DNA of 64,000 bases from Castor canadensis (GCF_047511655.1 NC_133398.1:38321638-38385637); one strand, 5' to 3'; numbered from the stretch's first letter, positions 11,340 to 45,236 are shown. Numbers and translations: made by a program. The notes: generated by a model from the sequence alone, not told the origin.

Positions 11340-11889
11340 GAATTAAAGACTCTCCTTTCACCGGTCGATCTACCCCTATTCCTTTTGCTGGTTGGTCGAG
11401 AATCCCAATCCGTCGAGGAAGCATATCGTTGTGGCCAATTGACGTGGCGTTACTAGGCTTGTTGCATCCCCGAGGCGGGAGCCAGGCCACAAACGAATTT
11501 TTTGATTGGCTGTGGTACGCGGGTTGCTGGGGAGAGGTGTGGAGGGGCGGGCACGAGTCCCCGGGGCAGGCGCTGATTGGTTGAGGTGTGAGCAGCTTTC
11601 CTTCCGATGATTCGGCTCTTCTCGGCTCAGTCTCAGCGAAGCGTTTGCAGCCGTCGTTTGGGTCGTCGTAGCCGCTGCCCCCTCGCGGATCAGGAGCCAG
11701 CGTCTCCTGCCTTCCCGCCCGTCCGCCGCCGCCGCTGGGAGGAAGCGAGATTGAGGCTACCTGTGAGTTTGTTGCTGCTGCTCGTCCCACGCTTGGGAGA
11801 GCCGAGTCCCGGCTAAGTCGGTCGCCTTGCCACTCTCGTAGCCGTTACCCGCGGGCCGCCACAGCCGCCGACCGGGAGAGGCGCGCGCC
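11340..11889 (+). promoter_or_regulatory. VCP: VCP promoter and 5'UTR
   Basis: A TATA-less CpG-island promoter. CCAAT is present at 11435-11439 and its complement ATTGG at 11505-11509 and 11576-11580. A GC box (GGGGCGGG) is near 11544. TGACGTGG lies at 11440-11447. This spacing of CCAAT boxes and a GC box suggests transcription starts near 11600-11650, leaving a 5'UTR of roughly 250-300 nt. The start site itself is inferred. Confidence 0.65.
11435..11447 (+). promoter_or_regulatory. VCP: CCAAT box abutting a UPRE-like TGACGTGG
   Basis: CCAATTGACGTGG: the second half equals the published UPRE core TGACGTG(G/A) bound by XBP1/ATF6-type bZIP factors, directly next to an NF-Y-type CCAAT. VCP is an ERAD factor, so induction by unfolded-protein stress would make sense. 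This is a motif match only; the spacing is not that of a classical ERSE. Confidence 0.4.
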
Positions 11890-27484
<15,595 letters not shown>

Positions 27485-28010
27485 GTGATGTTGGCCAGCA
27501 TGCAGCGAGCTGGCCTGGCTGGACCTTGTTCCCTGGGGGTGGGGGCGCTTGCCCAGGAGGGACCAGGGGTGCGCCCACGGCCTGCTTCATTCCCCAGTCA
27601 GACTCTGGACAGGGGGTTTCTGTTGCAAAAAATTCAAAACAAAAACGATAAAATAAAAGTGATTTGCATTTGGGAGGTGGAGAGTGAATTACCAACAGGG
27701 ATTTTGGCCTTGGGCCTACACCATTTCTGTTGTAGTTTGGGGCAGTGCAAGCGACCTGTATGGTGTGAACCAAGGCTCTACCACCACCCCCACAGTAAAG
27801 CATCTGCACTTCACTCAATGCTGCCCGAGCCTTCCCTTACCCCTAGCCAACCTGGGTAGGTGGGTAAGGGGCCACAGTTGCTGGGTGTTTATATAGAGTG
27901 TAGGTTGATTTTATTTTACATGCTTTTGAGTTATTGTTGGAAAACTAATCACAAGCAGTTTCTAAACCAAAAAATGACATGTTGTAAAAGGACAATAAAC
28001 GTTGGGTCAA
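27485..28010 (+). promoter_or_regulatory. VCP: VCP 3'UTR with two AATAAA signals
   Basis: AATAAA occurs at 27652-27657 and 27994-27999, giving 3'UTRs of about 190 or 530 nt. Both have T/G-rich sequence downstream. Which is used, or both, cannot be told from sequence. Confidence 0.6.
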
Positions 28011-31000
28011 AATGGAGCCTGAGTCCTGGCCACTATGCCTGCTTTTTTTCCTGGGAAGGGCCTTGGGCTACCCTCATTGCCAAGGCACTAAGGTACTAAG
28101 AGTGAAATTTTGCACTACTGATTAACATTGGTATGACGTCTGCTGCCTTACTGTGTGTCTGCAGTATCACCAGAGGACTGTAGTAGACGGGAAGCAGGGT
28201 GGGGGAAGCAACCTGGTGGAGCCGCATTTGTGGAGAATGTGTCACTCTCTTGACCTGCATTTGATGTACCTAGTCTAGGTCTTCAGAGCCCCCTTATCCT
28301 GACCAAGGACTAGATAGGGATACCCTCTAATTCTAAAGAAAGGTACATTCTTAGGCCTCGTGCATTCTAAGGAAATCTTCTACCACTGAGCTGTACCCCC
28401 AGCCCTGTTTGCATTGTTTTGTCCAAACGGTTGTAGAGTATCCTTTTCATTCAGCAGGTGTTCTAAAGCAATTGCTTAGTGTTTCTGGGGTTAGTACCAT
28501 GATACACAAAGAATGGTGCAATGTAGTCGTCAGTCCACTAAGAATTTATATTGGTCATCCTTGGACCTACACACTAAGTGAGAAAGATGAATCTCTGTTC
28601 TGTTTCTATATAGATAAATAATCTACAAAACAGGATATGATGTTTCATTGGACTGGGGCATCTTTGGAACTTACGTGCTGTGAAATATATATTTTTATAC
28701 TGTGTTACTTAAATTGATTATCCCTTGTTTCCATGACAATTTCTCTACCAGATTGCTTTTGGTCCTCCTTTGATCTTCTCACTATTTAGGTGTTCCTGAT
28801 TGCATAGCCTTTAGTCCTATTTCCACTCTTGAGTTTTGCAACTCTCATCCTTGTGGATCGGCAACCTAACCTTAGGGCCAAAGAAGACAAGGGTATTTGG
28901 GAAAGACTTTTAGTACCTCTCTATCAAGCTATAGGAGCATGACAGAAGGCAAGTGTCATTTTCTCCAAGACATGTAGAGATACAGGTTGGTAAGTATTAG
29001 AAATTTACATTGGAATGATTGATTTGCTTTCACTTGTCACACACTGTAGGAAGAAGATTTGTAATCTAGGGACCTGCTTCTAGTTTTAGCACTTGTATGT
29101 ACTGCAGTGTAGTTTGGGTTAAGGTGTTTATTAGCTCTTTTATGGCCTCAAGGTTTTTTGGCAGTACTGGGATTTGAACTCAGGGCTCTGTGCTTGCTAA
29201 GCAGGTGCTGTACCACTTGAGCCACAACTTCTACCCTGTAAATTTGTAGGAGAGTTTTTAATCTTATTCTTTGGTGGTACTTTGTATTTAATCCAGGGTT
29301 TCATACATGCTAGGCAAGCACTGTACCACATGAGCCATGCCCCAAACCTCGTTTCTTAATCCGATAAAATAATTGAAAATGCTTTCTGAATAGTAGGATA
29401 CCTCTTCCTGTAGGTTAAGTGCTTTGGCTCTAGAATGATATTTGTACCAAGAATATGGCATCAAATAGATCATAGAGAACCAACAGTATGCCACAGAGGC
29501 AGAGACAAAGGTGGAACTGGAAACAACATTTTAAGGTATATTTGGGTCCAAGGTATTGATCTTATAACAGATTGCTCTGAAAGACCGTGGGCACACAGTG
29601 CCCATGAAGAACGCAGGTCAGCCAATTATTAAATCAGTTGAACTGTTGCAGATGTTTAAGTGGTTTGTTACTCTTTCTCAGTCCTATAATCTCTGAGACC
29701 TTTATGAATTACATTCTCTTGAGACCATAGCAGGGGAGGGAAAATACTTAAGTTCCACCTTTGGCCAGCAGGTGGTGAGTTTTGAATTTAGACCCTGTAG
29801 ACAGACAGATTTGGGCTAAATAAAGCTATGGAACAGAAACTGACAGGAAGCAGAGGAATAACATGTACCTTCTGATCAGCTATGTTTTTCAACCAAAGGT
29901 ACAGGCTAGAAATAATGTAGAGTTGGGAGTTTGGACTTTATTATATCATCTTACTAAAGCCACACTGTCATCAACGCATACACAGTGTAAATGGGGCTGC
30001 AAGCAAGGGAAACCATGCCAAGGTAAGACAATCTGGGAAGGCCCTGGAGGTAGTATGAGAAGGGCCTTGAAGGTGGGAGACTACTGTAGGAGAAGTAGAG
30101 GAGAGCAGTTTGAAAAACACAGGGCATGTTTAGTCAGCATAAGGTTAGACTAGTAAGGGAGTACTAAAATTTGAAAAGGTCAGAAACCATGTTGTAAAGG
30201 ACCTTCAGGTACCAGAAATGAACATTCTAAAGGTGTGGGGAATTTAGGCATGGAAGTGACATTGTCAGATTTCTTTGGTATTCACTTTTGGGCTGGGGAT
30301 GTATGTCATAGATTGCCTACATAGCATATATAAGGCTCTGGGTTTGATCCCAGGTTGCAAGAGAAGACCAGTTCTCTTTTTTTGCCTTTTTTTCTTTTTT
30401 TTAGTGTGGCAAAAATTTCACCCAGTAAATTTCCAAGTGTCTAAAATATCAGTCTTGTGTACATTGTTGTGCCTAGTTCTCTTGGTGGTGGGGTTTGAGA
30501 CAGGGTCTGGCCATGTAGTCCAGGCTAGTCTCAACCTATGATCCTTGGGCTTGGGGGGCCTGGCTCAAGTGGTAGAGTGCCTGCCTGGCAAGCATGTGAG
30601 GACCTGAGTTCAACCCTCCAGTAACACCAAAAAAACCCCAAAATAATCCTGTGATCCTCTTGCTTTAGCCTCTCCAGTGCTGGGATAATGGGTGTGTTCT
30701 ACTGTGTAATAGCTTCATGATTCACCTTTTTTGGGGCTGTAATTGGGTTTGAATTCAGGGTTTTGTGCTTGCTGTGCAGGCACATTACCACTTGAGCCAT
30801 GCTTCCAGTCTTTTTGCTCTGACTGTTTTGGAGATAGGGTCTTGCTTTTTGCCTAGGCCAACCTGGACCACCATTCTGTTTTATGCTTCCCACTGTGACT
30901 GGAATGACAGGCTTCCACCATCAGGCCCAATTTTTTTCTGTTCAGATAGAGGGGTCTTGTGAACTCCCTCCCTAGGCTGGCTTTGAACTGCATTTCCCAA

Positions 31001-33650
31001 GTAGCTAGGATTATAGGCGTGAGCCAGTGGTGCCTGGCTCACAGTTTACTTTTAAAATAATCTTTTATTTTCAGAGGCAGTAATGTGCACTATAGATATT
31101 TAGAAAAATATAAGCAAGTTTAAAACTAACTTTTTTTTTTTTGCAACAGCATCTTGCTGTGTAGCTCAGACTGGCCTCAAATTCACAGTCCTCTTGCCTC
31201 TACTCCCAAGTGCTGGTATTATAGGTGTATGCCACCATACCTGGCAAAAAATATTTCCAGTATCCAGAGATCACCATCATAAAAGTATATATTTTTCTGT
31301 TTTCTTTTTTCTATAAAAGTATATATTTTTCTGGATCTTACTATATATAAGTGTGTATACATGTGTTTTGTTTTTTCTTCATGTGTTAAGGAGTGAACCC
31401 AGGGCCTTGTGTGTGCTAAGTACCTGCTCGATTACTGAGCTATACTCCCAGTCCCACAAGTGGTATTTAAAAACCAAGTTGAGCCAGGTGCCAGTGGCTC
31501 ACACCTGTAATTCTAACTAATTGGGAGGCTGAGATCCAGGAGTATTGTGGTTCGAGACCAGTGCACCAGTGCCACAGGTTTCATCCCAAGCTGTGCAGGA
31601 AGCTGAGATCAGAAGGATCATAGTTCCAGGCCAGCCTAGGCAAAAAGTTGGGTATGAGGGTGCAGTACACCTGTCTTTCCAGTGACAGTAGGGAGCTTAA
31701 AATAGGATTGTGGTCCAGGCCAGCCTAAGCCTGGGCAAAAAACAAGACCCTGTCTTCAAAATAATCAGACCAAAAAGGGTTGGAGGCGTGACTCAAGCAG
31801 TAGAGCACCTGTCTAATAAGGGCTGAGTCCCGAGTTCAAACTCCAATACAGCAAAAAGAAAAATTTAAATCATAGACTTTATAACTTTTTAGTTAGTAAA
31901 CTCCACTTTTCCCTTTCTCTAAATTTTCTTGAGTTCAAGAACCAGTCATACCATTTCAGTTTCCCAGTGGCTCAAATTACTTCATTCACAACTATTTTGA
32001 CCAAACCAGTATCCAATCTAGTACCACAAGTTGCATCTGTATGTTCCTTTCCTAAAAAAGTTTTTCAATGTTGGGGATCAAATTCAGGGCTTTGTGCATA
32101 CTAGGAAAGTACTTTTATCACTGCACTATATCCCCAGGTCCCTTTGTTGTTTTGAGCAGGACCTTGCTGTAAAGCCCAGGTTGGTCTCAAATTACAGTCC
32201 TCCTGTCTTGGTCTCCCAAATGCTGGGACTATAGGTGTGTACCACCACTCTCAGCTATGACACTTATTTGTCGAGATTGAGTTGAACTCCAGAGAACATA
32301 GCCATGTGGAATAGGAATAGGGTAATTTGGTGAGAAATGACTCAGAAAGTGATGGTAGAGATGGAGAGGTCAGGATGGAATTGAAAAACAATTGGATTAA
32401 ATTGGAGAGGGGGATAAAGGAGAAGTTAGAGATGAAATTAAGGTTACCTATACACTTTAAGACAGGAATAGTCTGGGCACCTATGGCTCATGCCTATAAT
32501 TGTAGCTACTAAGGAGGTAGAGATCAGAAGGATCTTGGTTCAAAGTCAGCCCAGGCAAATAGTTTGTGAGACCATGTCTTGAAAAAAAACCCACCACAAA
32601 AGAAAGGGGCTGGTGGAGTGACTCAGGTGTAGGCCCTGAGTTCAAACCCAAGTGACTCAGGTGTAGGCCCTGAGTTCAAACCCAAGTAACCACAAAAAAG
32701 ACCAGAATAGTAAGGTCTGGGAATATAGTTAAGTGCTTGCTTACTGCTCAAGGTACTGAGCTTGATCCCCAGCACTGTAAAGAAAAAAAAAAAAAAAAGA
32801 ATGTATGTCCTGGTTTATCTGGGTGGTGGTCCAGTGTAATCATAAGCATCTTTAAAAGTGGAAGAGGGAGACAAGAATCCACAGTGATGCAATTGTGAGA
32901 GGGGACTTGCCTTGTCTTTATTAGCTTTGACGGTGGAGGAAGGGGGTCAGTAGGCAAGGAATGTGGATAGCCTCTAAGGACTGGAAAAAGGGTGAATACT
33001 ACTCTAAGCCTGCAAAAAGAAGTGTTCCTCTGTTAACCCCTTGATTTTAACATTGTGAGACATGTCAGACTTCTGACAAATTTGTATTATTTTGTGGTAA
33101 TAGCAGCTAAAAACTGATTCAGTATCCAACAGTGCAGTAGGAAGATGGGTAAAGGCTATGAATAAGCAATTATAGAAGAAATCCTGGCAGTTAACCATGT
33201 GAAAAGGCATTTGTTTTTGCAACCTTGGAATGGATGAAATGACCTGGGGAGAAAAGAGCAGAACTTGAGAAGAAATGGTCAGAAAGATAATGTGGATCAA
33301 GTGGATTAAGAAGGGGACTGTCTCCAGTACCAAGAACAGCTGTCTAGACCCAGACTAGTACTTGTGTGAATGGATGTGTTTTTCTGTTCACTTGGTATAA
33401 AGTCTACCTCTCAAGGGCAGGCATCATTAGAATGTGCTCCCCTGGCCCTACAGCCTCACCTTGAAGAGCAGGGATGTGTGGACTCCAGATGTAATAATCT
33501 AAAAGTCTGGAAAAGAGTTGATGCAGAATGCTGACCTCTCTACCTCTGGGACCTGGTCCTGAGAGCATATGGTCAGAGCAGAAGCCAATAAGGAATTGAC
33601 ATCCTAGTACCCTAGACTCCAAAGAAGACATGAGTGGGATTTGTCTAGTT
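28010..33650. repeat. Spacer between convergent VCP and SPATA31G1, SINE-rich
   Basis: No gene seen. Approximate SINEs: ID-like 28355-28405 (-, fragment), 29155-29240 (-), 29265-29345 (-), 30290-30365 (+); B1-like 30490-30700 (-) split by an ID-like insert 30550-30645 (+); composite 30735-31045 (-); B1-like 31130-31245 (-); ID-like 31375-31460 (-); composite and ID-like pieces 31475-31860 (+); ID-like/B1-like 32060-32260 (-); composite 32470-32700 (+) with a 34-bp internal tandem duplication from 32617; ID-like 32710-32800 (+). About 28420-29150, 29350-30290 and 32800-33650 hold no recognised element beyond faint old-repeat wording. Confidence 0.6.
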
Positions 33651-33658
33651 CAGCTATT

Positions 33659-33664
33659 TTATTA
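33659..33664 (-). promoter_or_regulatory. SPATA31G1: Candidate SPATA31G1 poly(A) signal
   Basis: TTTATT on the plus strand reads AATAAA on the minus strand. It lies 85 bases past the stop (33749) of the former C-terminal reading frame and about 410 bases past the stop now in frame (34074). This supports 33749 as the ancestral end of the coding region. Confidence 0.55.
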
Positions 33665-33748
33665 GGATTTTTTTTTTTTCTCCTTGTTTCCTCTCCTCTA
33701 CTTGGTTTGGCTCAGGTCATGGGGTACTAGTGCCAGTACTACCAACCT

Positions 33749-38635
<4,887 letters not shown>

Positions 38636-38639
38636 TATT

Positions 38640-39760
38640 TTATTTTTGAATTAGCATACACTGATAATATGGGATTTTATTGTGATAATTCCATACATGT
38701 GTAGAGTGTACTTTGAATAAATTCACTCCCTCCATTATATTCTCATTTCCCTTCCCTCCTCCTCCTCTGTAAAACAGTGTTTGGTGGGTTTTATTATGCT
38801 GTGTTTGATCCTCTGTACCCCTCAGTATCCTTTCCTTCTCCCCCCTCCCATTCTTACTCCTTCCTAGACAGTCCTCTTTTAGCATTCATGTCCCAGTATC
38901 ATCATCGTCGTCGTCATCATCATCATCATTTTAAGTCTGGTTTCCAAAAATGAACAAGAATATTTGACTTTCTGAGCTTGGCTTATCTCAACCTGACCAG
39001 TTTCATCTGTTTTTCTACAAATGACATAATTTCATTTTTCGTTATGGCTGAGTAATATTCCATGGCATGTGTGTATACCCTATTTTCTTTACCCATTCAT
39101 CCATTGTTGGGCATGGTTGATTCCACAGTTTGGCTATTGTGAACAGAATTGCAATAAACATGGGTATGCAGGTATCTCCCTTGTATACTGATTTACACTC
39201 CTTTGGATATAGCACAAGAGTGCTATGGTGGGGTCATAATGTAAGTATTTTTAGTTTTTTGAAGAACCTCCATACTGATTTCCATAATGGTTGTACTAGT
39301 TTACATTCCTACCAACAGTAGATGAGGGTTCCTTCCCCACCCCACCCTCACCAGCATTTGTTGTAGTTTGTTTCTTGATGATTGCCAGTTTGACTGAGGT
39401 GATATGGAATCTTAGTGTAGTTTTGATTTGCATTTCCTTTATGGCTAAGGATATTGAATAATTCTTCATGTATTTATTAGCCATGTGTATTTCTTCTGAG
39501 AACTCTGTTCAAATTGTTTGCCCATTTATTAATTATTAATTGGATTATTTTGTTTAATTTTTGAGCTCTTACATATTAATTCTTTATCCTTTGAATAGCT
39601 GGTAAAGACATTCTCCCACTCTGTGGGTTGTCTCGATTCTGATATGCAGTCCCATGTATCCATTCTTGCTCTTATTTCCTGGGCAATTGGAGTTCCTCTA
39701 TTTAGAAAGTAATTACTTATGCCCATATTTTCCAGTAGTAGTTTCACATAGATCTTGATA
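38640..39760 (-). mobile_element. Old L1 3' fragment
   Basis: Antisense L1: 3'UTR-like start, then ORF2 C-terminal wording (ATGGCTGAGTAATATTCCAT, 'ttggctattgtgaacag', 'gcaataaacatggg'). It is clearly more diverged than the copies at 325 and 53280, with several frame breaks. The (CATCGT)/(CAT)n run at 38898-38930 lies inside it. Confidence 0.8.
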
Positions 39761-39764
39761 TGTA

Positions 39765-42700
39765 GCCCAGGGTGGCTTTGAGCTTTTTTTTTTTTTTGTA
39801 GTACTGAGGTTTGAACTCAGATCCACTAGTCCCAACCCTGGACTTGAACTTTTGATCCTCTGTCTCAGCTCCTGAATGTTGGGAAAATTTTTACTTTTGG
39901 TTCCTGATTACGAGCTTCATTTCATCTTTTTTTATGCTGTGCCAGCCATAGTGTCTTATTTGACTTTAGTTTGCCTGAGATATTTTTGAGAAGAATTCAT
40001 CTTAAAGGTAACAAACCAAATGTGCTTGACCATTCCCCTTCATTTTCTCCTCTTTCCCCTAAAACTACCACTCTGTTCTATGTCAACCCTTCCTTTCAGG
40101 GCCAAACTTCAATTTCTGTTTTCCCAATACAATTCAATGCCTCCCAACAGAAGCCAGTTTATTTTGAGAGTACCAAGCTGAAAGGAAGAGACTTGAGTTC
40201 TCTAGCTCTGTTATCGATTGGTTACATGATCTTGAGAAATGAGAAGTTTCTATTTGGTACCATGAGTTGGACTAGATTCATTTATTCATTCATTCAACAT
40301 ATATTTATTGAGTACCTATTATGGATCATATATTGTGCTTAATCTTAAGATGATAGAAGAGTCTCTTCACTAAAGTAGGTCCCATGTCAGTTGCAATGGT
40401 GGAAGGGAGGATGGGGAAGAAATAAGTAATAGATAATGAAAATAAAGATATGTATGTACAGGATAGTATTGGGGCAACAAAAGATATCTGCCAGTCTAGG
40501 GAAGGGGTTTGTTTTTGAGGTTGTTTCCCAGAAGGAATGAGCAATGCTTGGGTGGCGGAACCAAGAAAATGCAGATGTAGAATAAGAGAATGAGAGAAGG
40601 GCAATCCACAAAGTAGGAACAGCCTGTGTAAAAGTGTTAGAACAGAGAAAATATATCTCATTATAAAAAATTAAAGGCATTTCTATATTATTGGACGGGG
40701 TTGGAGAAATGATAGATATATCTGGAAAGACAGGATCACAAAGAATACCAGGTTAGGAAATTGGAAATTTATCCAAAAGTCATGGGAAACCATTGAAAAG
40801 TTTTAAATAGAGAAGTAACAAGATCAAGTTTGTATCTTGAAAACAACACTTTAGGTGTAGTGAGAGCAAAGAGACTGAAAGTAAGAGATTAGTTAGGGAA
40901 CTCTTGCTTTAGTTGAAGCAAAAAATGAGACCTGAACCAACTAGTGATGGTTGGAATTGAGACTAATGGATTTGGGTGGTATTAGAGTGATATAACTGCT
41001 TACACTTGGTTACCAAGGAGATAGGTTGGAGGAAAGAAGAAGTTAGAATGACTCCAGAGTTTTTGTTTGTTTGTTTGGCAGTTCTGGGGTTTGTACTTAG
41101 GACCTTGCATTTGCTAGTCAGGCATTCTACCACTTGAGCTCCCAGCCTGACTCCAGGTTTTTGACTTGGGAAACTGGTGCACTTCATTGAGATAGGGTAC
41201 ACAGTCTTGCAAACTAATTTAGGGTGCTCATAGGGTGACAGGATTCATTCTGTACATCTTTTTTGTGGTACTGGGGTTTGAACTCAAGGCCTTGTACTTG
41301 CTAGGTAAGTACTCTACCACTTGAGCCACACCCCCCAGCCCAATTTGATACACATGTATTTGAGGTTCCTATGATATTTCAAGTGAGGCAGGCAACAAAT
41401 ACATAGATCTGAAACTTGAGAGAGCGGTCAGTTGGGAAGGTGAAAATTTGACAGCTAACAGCATATATGTAGCAGCTGAGATCACAGAAAGATGTAAAGG
41501 TGACCTACTGATATGTAACATTTGGCCAGACAATGTAACTAGTACTCTTATTTTTAAAAACTCAAAGGAGTCCTGGCTTAATGGTACACTTCTATAATCT
41601 CATCACTGGGGTGGCTGAGGCAGGAGGATCATGAGTTTGAAACCAGCTGGGGGAGACCCTCTTGTCAGAAACAAAACAAAGGCTGTAGGCATGGCTCACG
41701 TGGTAGAGTGCCTGCTAGCAAGCAGAAGCCCTGAGTTTAAGCACCAGTACCACCAACAAAACAAAACACCAACTTGAACAAATAGCTAGCATTGTAAACC
41801 AATAGAGTATACATAATAATATTTCTAATTTAAAATCTGGCAACATTGGATTTGCATTCGCATAAGATACATTTGGAGCTAAATAGCATTTACTTCTTTT
41901 GGAATTGACCCATATTCTCCAGTTCACTGCAGTTCTCACCATCTTCTTAAAGTTAATGCCAAGACTAAGAGCTAGTTGCTGTTTATTCTTGTGCCTATGA
42001 TTTTATTTTCTTACATTTATCCATGTTTACTCATTTGTATTAACTGCCCGTTATTTGAGCCTCTATATCAAGAAGGTAAATTGGTTAAATCTTGTATATA
42101 GGAAGGAAAGAAGGAAAGGAAGAGGAGAAGGGGGAAAAGAAAGGAAGGATAGCAGTGGGTCCAGAGATTTCAGAAGAAATGAGACAATGGGTCCTGTGAG
42201 TAGCAAGGACTGTATAGAAAGTACTCTGTGAGGCAGCAAGACTTCTGATGGGAGAGCTGATTTAAAGGCTGGGGGACTAAACATCTAGCATGAAGTCTTG
42301 GGAACTGCAGCAAAAGATGCTAATGTGCATACTTGGCAGAGATGCTTGTAGAATCACCTGCTTTTGAATGGACTGTATATACAGGTCACTGTATACAGGT
42401 TTATACAATGGGCACCCTAGGGGCAACCATGACAGACCAGAGGAGCTTTCCTATTTTGTTTTTGATTCTTTGTCTGTTGTTTTTTTTAGTTTGTTTTGTT
42501 TGGGGCAGTACTGGAGTTTGAACTAGCTAGGCAGGCACTCTACCACTTGAGCAACTCCATCAGCCCAGTTTTTTCTTGGGTTTTTTGAGATAGGGTCTTG
42601 CAAAGTATTTGTCAGAGCTGGCTTCAAATAGCAATCCTCCTGATCTCTGCCTCCCAAGTAGCTAGGATTTCAGGTGTGAGCCCCTGGCGCCTGACTTGTT

Positions 42701-42905
42701 TTTGTTTTTTTAAGAAAGTCTTACTGTGTCACTCAGGCTGGCCTTGAATTTGCTATGATGTAGCACAGACTGACCTTGAACTCATGATCTTCCTGCCTCA
42801 GCCTCCTCAGTGCTGTGATTACAGCTACGCACTACCACACATGGCTTGCTTGCTTCCTTCCTTCCCTTCCTTTTCCCCTCCCTCCCTTCCTTTCTTTTTT
42901 TTTTT
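39765..42905. repeat. Intergenic: SINEs and L2/MIR-like relics
   Basis: SINEs, approximate: ID-like/B1-like 39785-39890 (-); ID-like 41070-41155 (-) and 41260-41345 (-); B1-like plus ID-like 41570-41765 (+); ID-like or composite 42500-42700 (-) and B1-like 42705-42850 (-). 40265-40345 carries the ancient wording 'attcattcattcaacatatatttattgag', and 40770-40830 'gggaaaccattgaaaagttttaaatag', both typical of very old L2-type repeats. No gene seen; the ORFs at 40326-40680 (-) have no recognisable content. Confidence 0.5.
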
Positions 42906-44985
42906 CAACAGTGTACACCTCACTAAAGAGGGAAGAAGACCATAATAATGATTTATGTTAATTGTCTTCCAACTCTGGTGAATTGGAGGTTTTGAGCCAG
43001 ATTTAATTTAATTTAGAAAAATTAAGTAATGTGATATTTCCTGATCCTCAGAGATATGGAACAAATTTATACTCTTTACGTTTATTATCTCATTTAATAG
43101 TTTTTGGCTTAAACACCAAACTTTCATGTGTCATGATTCTAGAGGTTGGCAAGTTCAAATCAAGGTGCTGGCCCATTCTGTTTCTGGTAAGGGCCCTCTT
43201 CCTGATTTGCAGATGAATATCTTCTTGCTGTATTCTATCATATCCCATTTAATATTTATAACTCTTTAAAGTAGGCATTGTCTCCTTTCACATAAGGGAC
43301 AGAGAAGTCTATATATGTGTGTATATATAATATATATCCATCCTCTTGCATTGTGAGAAATCACTTGGATGTAAGTGACAGAAAATAGAATCCAACTGAC
43401 ATAAAAAAAATGGGAATGTATTAACTCATAACAGCACAATTCAGGAGTAGAGCTGGCTTTAGACAGTAGGGCTGATTCAGGAACTTGGTATCATCAGGAT
43501 TCAGTTGCCATTTCTTAGCTCTCTGTCATTCTGCTGCAAGACAGTAGGTCCAAGTGAAGGTGAAAATCTGTCACTCTGACAATGGTCCCTGCAAAAGTTT
43601 TATTGTGCCTTAAGGGCTCCAATCTGTCACATGTCCCTTTCTGACCTACTCCCTGAACTATTCACAGTGGAATGGAAACCTTCTGACAGGCCTGAGCCAC
43701 ATATACACCCTTGGAATAAGGATGTGGGAGAAGGCTACTCTACCTACACATGGACTAAGACTGATAAAAAATACTATTTTCACAAAGTTGTATCAATGCT
43801 GGTATAAAAACAAAATAAAACATGGCCATGACAGCCCCATTTCACTTCCCCTGATGTTTCCTGGAAAGCTATACCACTATCCTTTAGTATCAGAAACATA
43901 AGTTAGAAGTGTGAATGCAGATCCTCTAAGGTCAAGAAAGGGGCTGACGTGGATCAGGGAAGGGATCTTGTTTGTTTTGAGACAGGTTCTCATAATGTAG
44001 TACAGGCTGGCCTTAGACTCCTGATACTTCCAGGAGGGAATATTAAAAAGGAAGAATGTATGGGAGACTCAAGCATCCCTATGGTTATATCATTCATTGA
44101 CTTGTAGACTGTCAGTTCTGCAGTCCTATACCTCTATTCCAATCCAGACTTGGCCTCATCTTAAGCTTCATAATCAGGGAACCACTCTGCCTTCTGAAAT
44201 AATAGAGTCCCACTCTCTGATTTCATTCTCCATTTTGCCTTCAAAGTGACAATTCTTCAATCTTGTCAGGATCTTCAGTCCATTGATCTTCCCACTTTCT
44301 CCCTGTCCATGAGTCTGCCCTTTGCTCATTTCTTCCCTTTCCCTGGTAGGCTTCATGGTCCTAGCTTCAACATCCTAAATACTTTCCAACCCATTTTCCT
44401 TTCATCATTTCTACCTGGTAAAACTCAACTCTTTGCCATACCTGCCCTCTAGGAAGCAGCTCAGGTCTATTGGATAAAATCACATATATGAGTAAATATG
44501 TTGGTGCCACCATAAACTTATGTCTACAATTATAGTGGTCAGCTCTACCAACACTTGAATTAAGTTTATTAGGGGCCTAGTATGTACCACACAAAGCTTC
44601 TTGCTAGTGGAGCTTATTTCATTAGTTCCTTACTAAACTCATCCTCCTTAGTAACTCATGCCCCTCAAAATCATTTCAAACCTTCTTTACTTTCCTCAAC
44701 TTCTTTTCCTCCAACCCCAGCAGATGTGCCAGACCACCACTTCTCAGAAGAATCAGAGCTATCAGATGAGGACTTTTCATCATCAAAAACCATTGCATAT
44801 CATCTCCTTCCTTTCTGCTACATGAAGAGGTGTCCCTTTGGGAGACCTTCTTTGACTCTCCCATGCTAAAGTGCCTTTATCTCCACCCCCTCCCCAGCAT
44901 TTTTCATATTAAGTTGTAACTTGTTTCACAGTTATGTGCCTTTCCTGAGTGCAGGGAACTTGTCACCCTATTCATTGTTCTAACC
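42906..44985. other. Intergenic stretch without recognised genes
   Basis: Mostly unclassified sequence. A MIR-like scrap is near 43235-43310, a short (TA/TG) run at 43310-43340 and a partial B1-like piece near 43970-44025 (-). 44100-44960 is pyrimidine-rich on the plus strand with short open frames of low complexity. No exon-like reading frame was convincing. Confidence 0.4.
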
Positions 44986-44995
44986 TCAGCAATGG

Positions 44996-45236
44996 ATACT
45001 TAAGGTTCAAGTGCCCAATGTGAATGAAATTGGCAGGGTTTTGCTCCAGGGCGACTGCAGATGTTCTCCTCAGGCTTCTTAGTGGTGGCCTCATAGAAGA
45101 ACATCTTGTTGGTGAGTCCTTTAAACACAAGCTGGGCATTTAAGCTCACAGCCATCATTTCGATGGGGCTTTCTGGACATCTGAGAAGCCTTCCTTCTAC
45201 AGGACTCCCCCCATTGTTGGGCATGGTCTCTGGGCT
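44996..45236 (-). pseudogene. Unidentified 74-codon frame, possible retrocopy fragment
   Basis: Minus-strand open frame 45224-45000 with balanced composition (for example IEMMAVSLNAQLVFKGLTNK) and higher GC than its flanks. No family was recognised. Introns, promoter and poly-A tail were not found, so a truncated processed pseudogene is the best guess; chance is possible. Confidence 0.25.
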
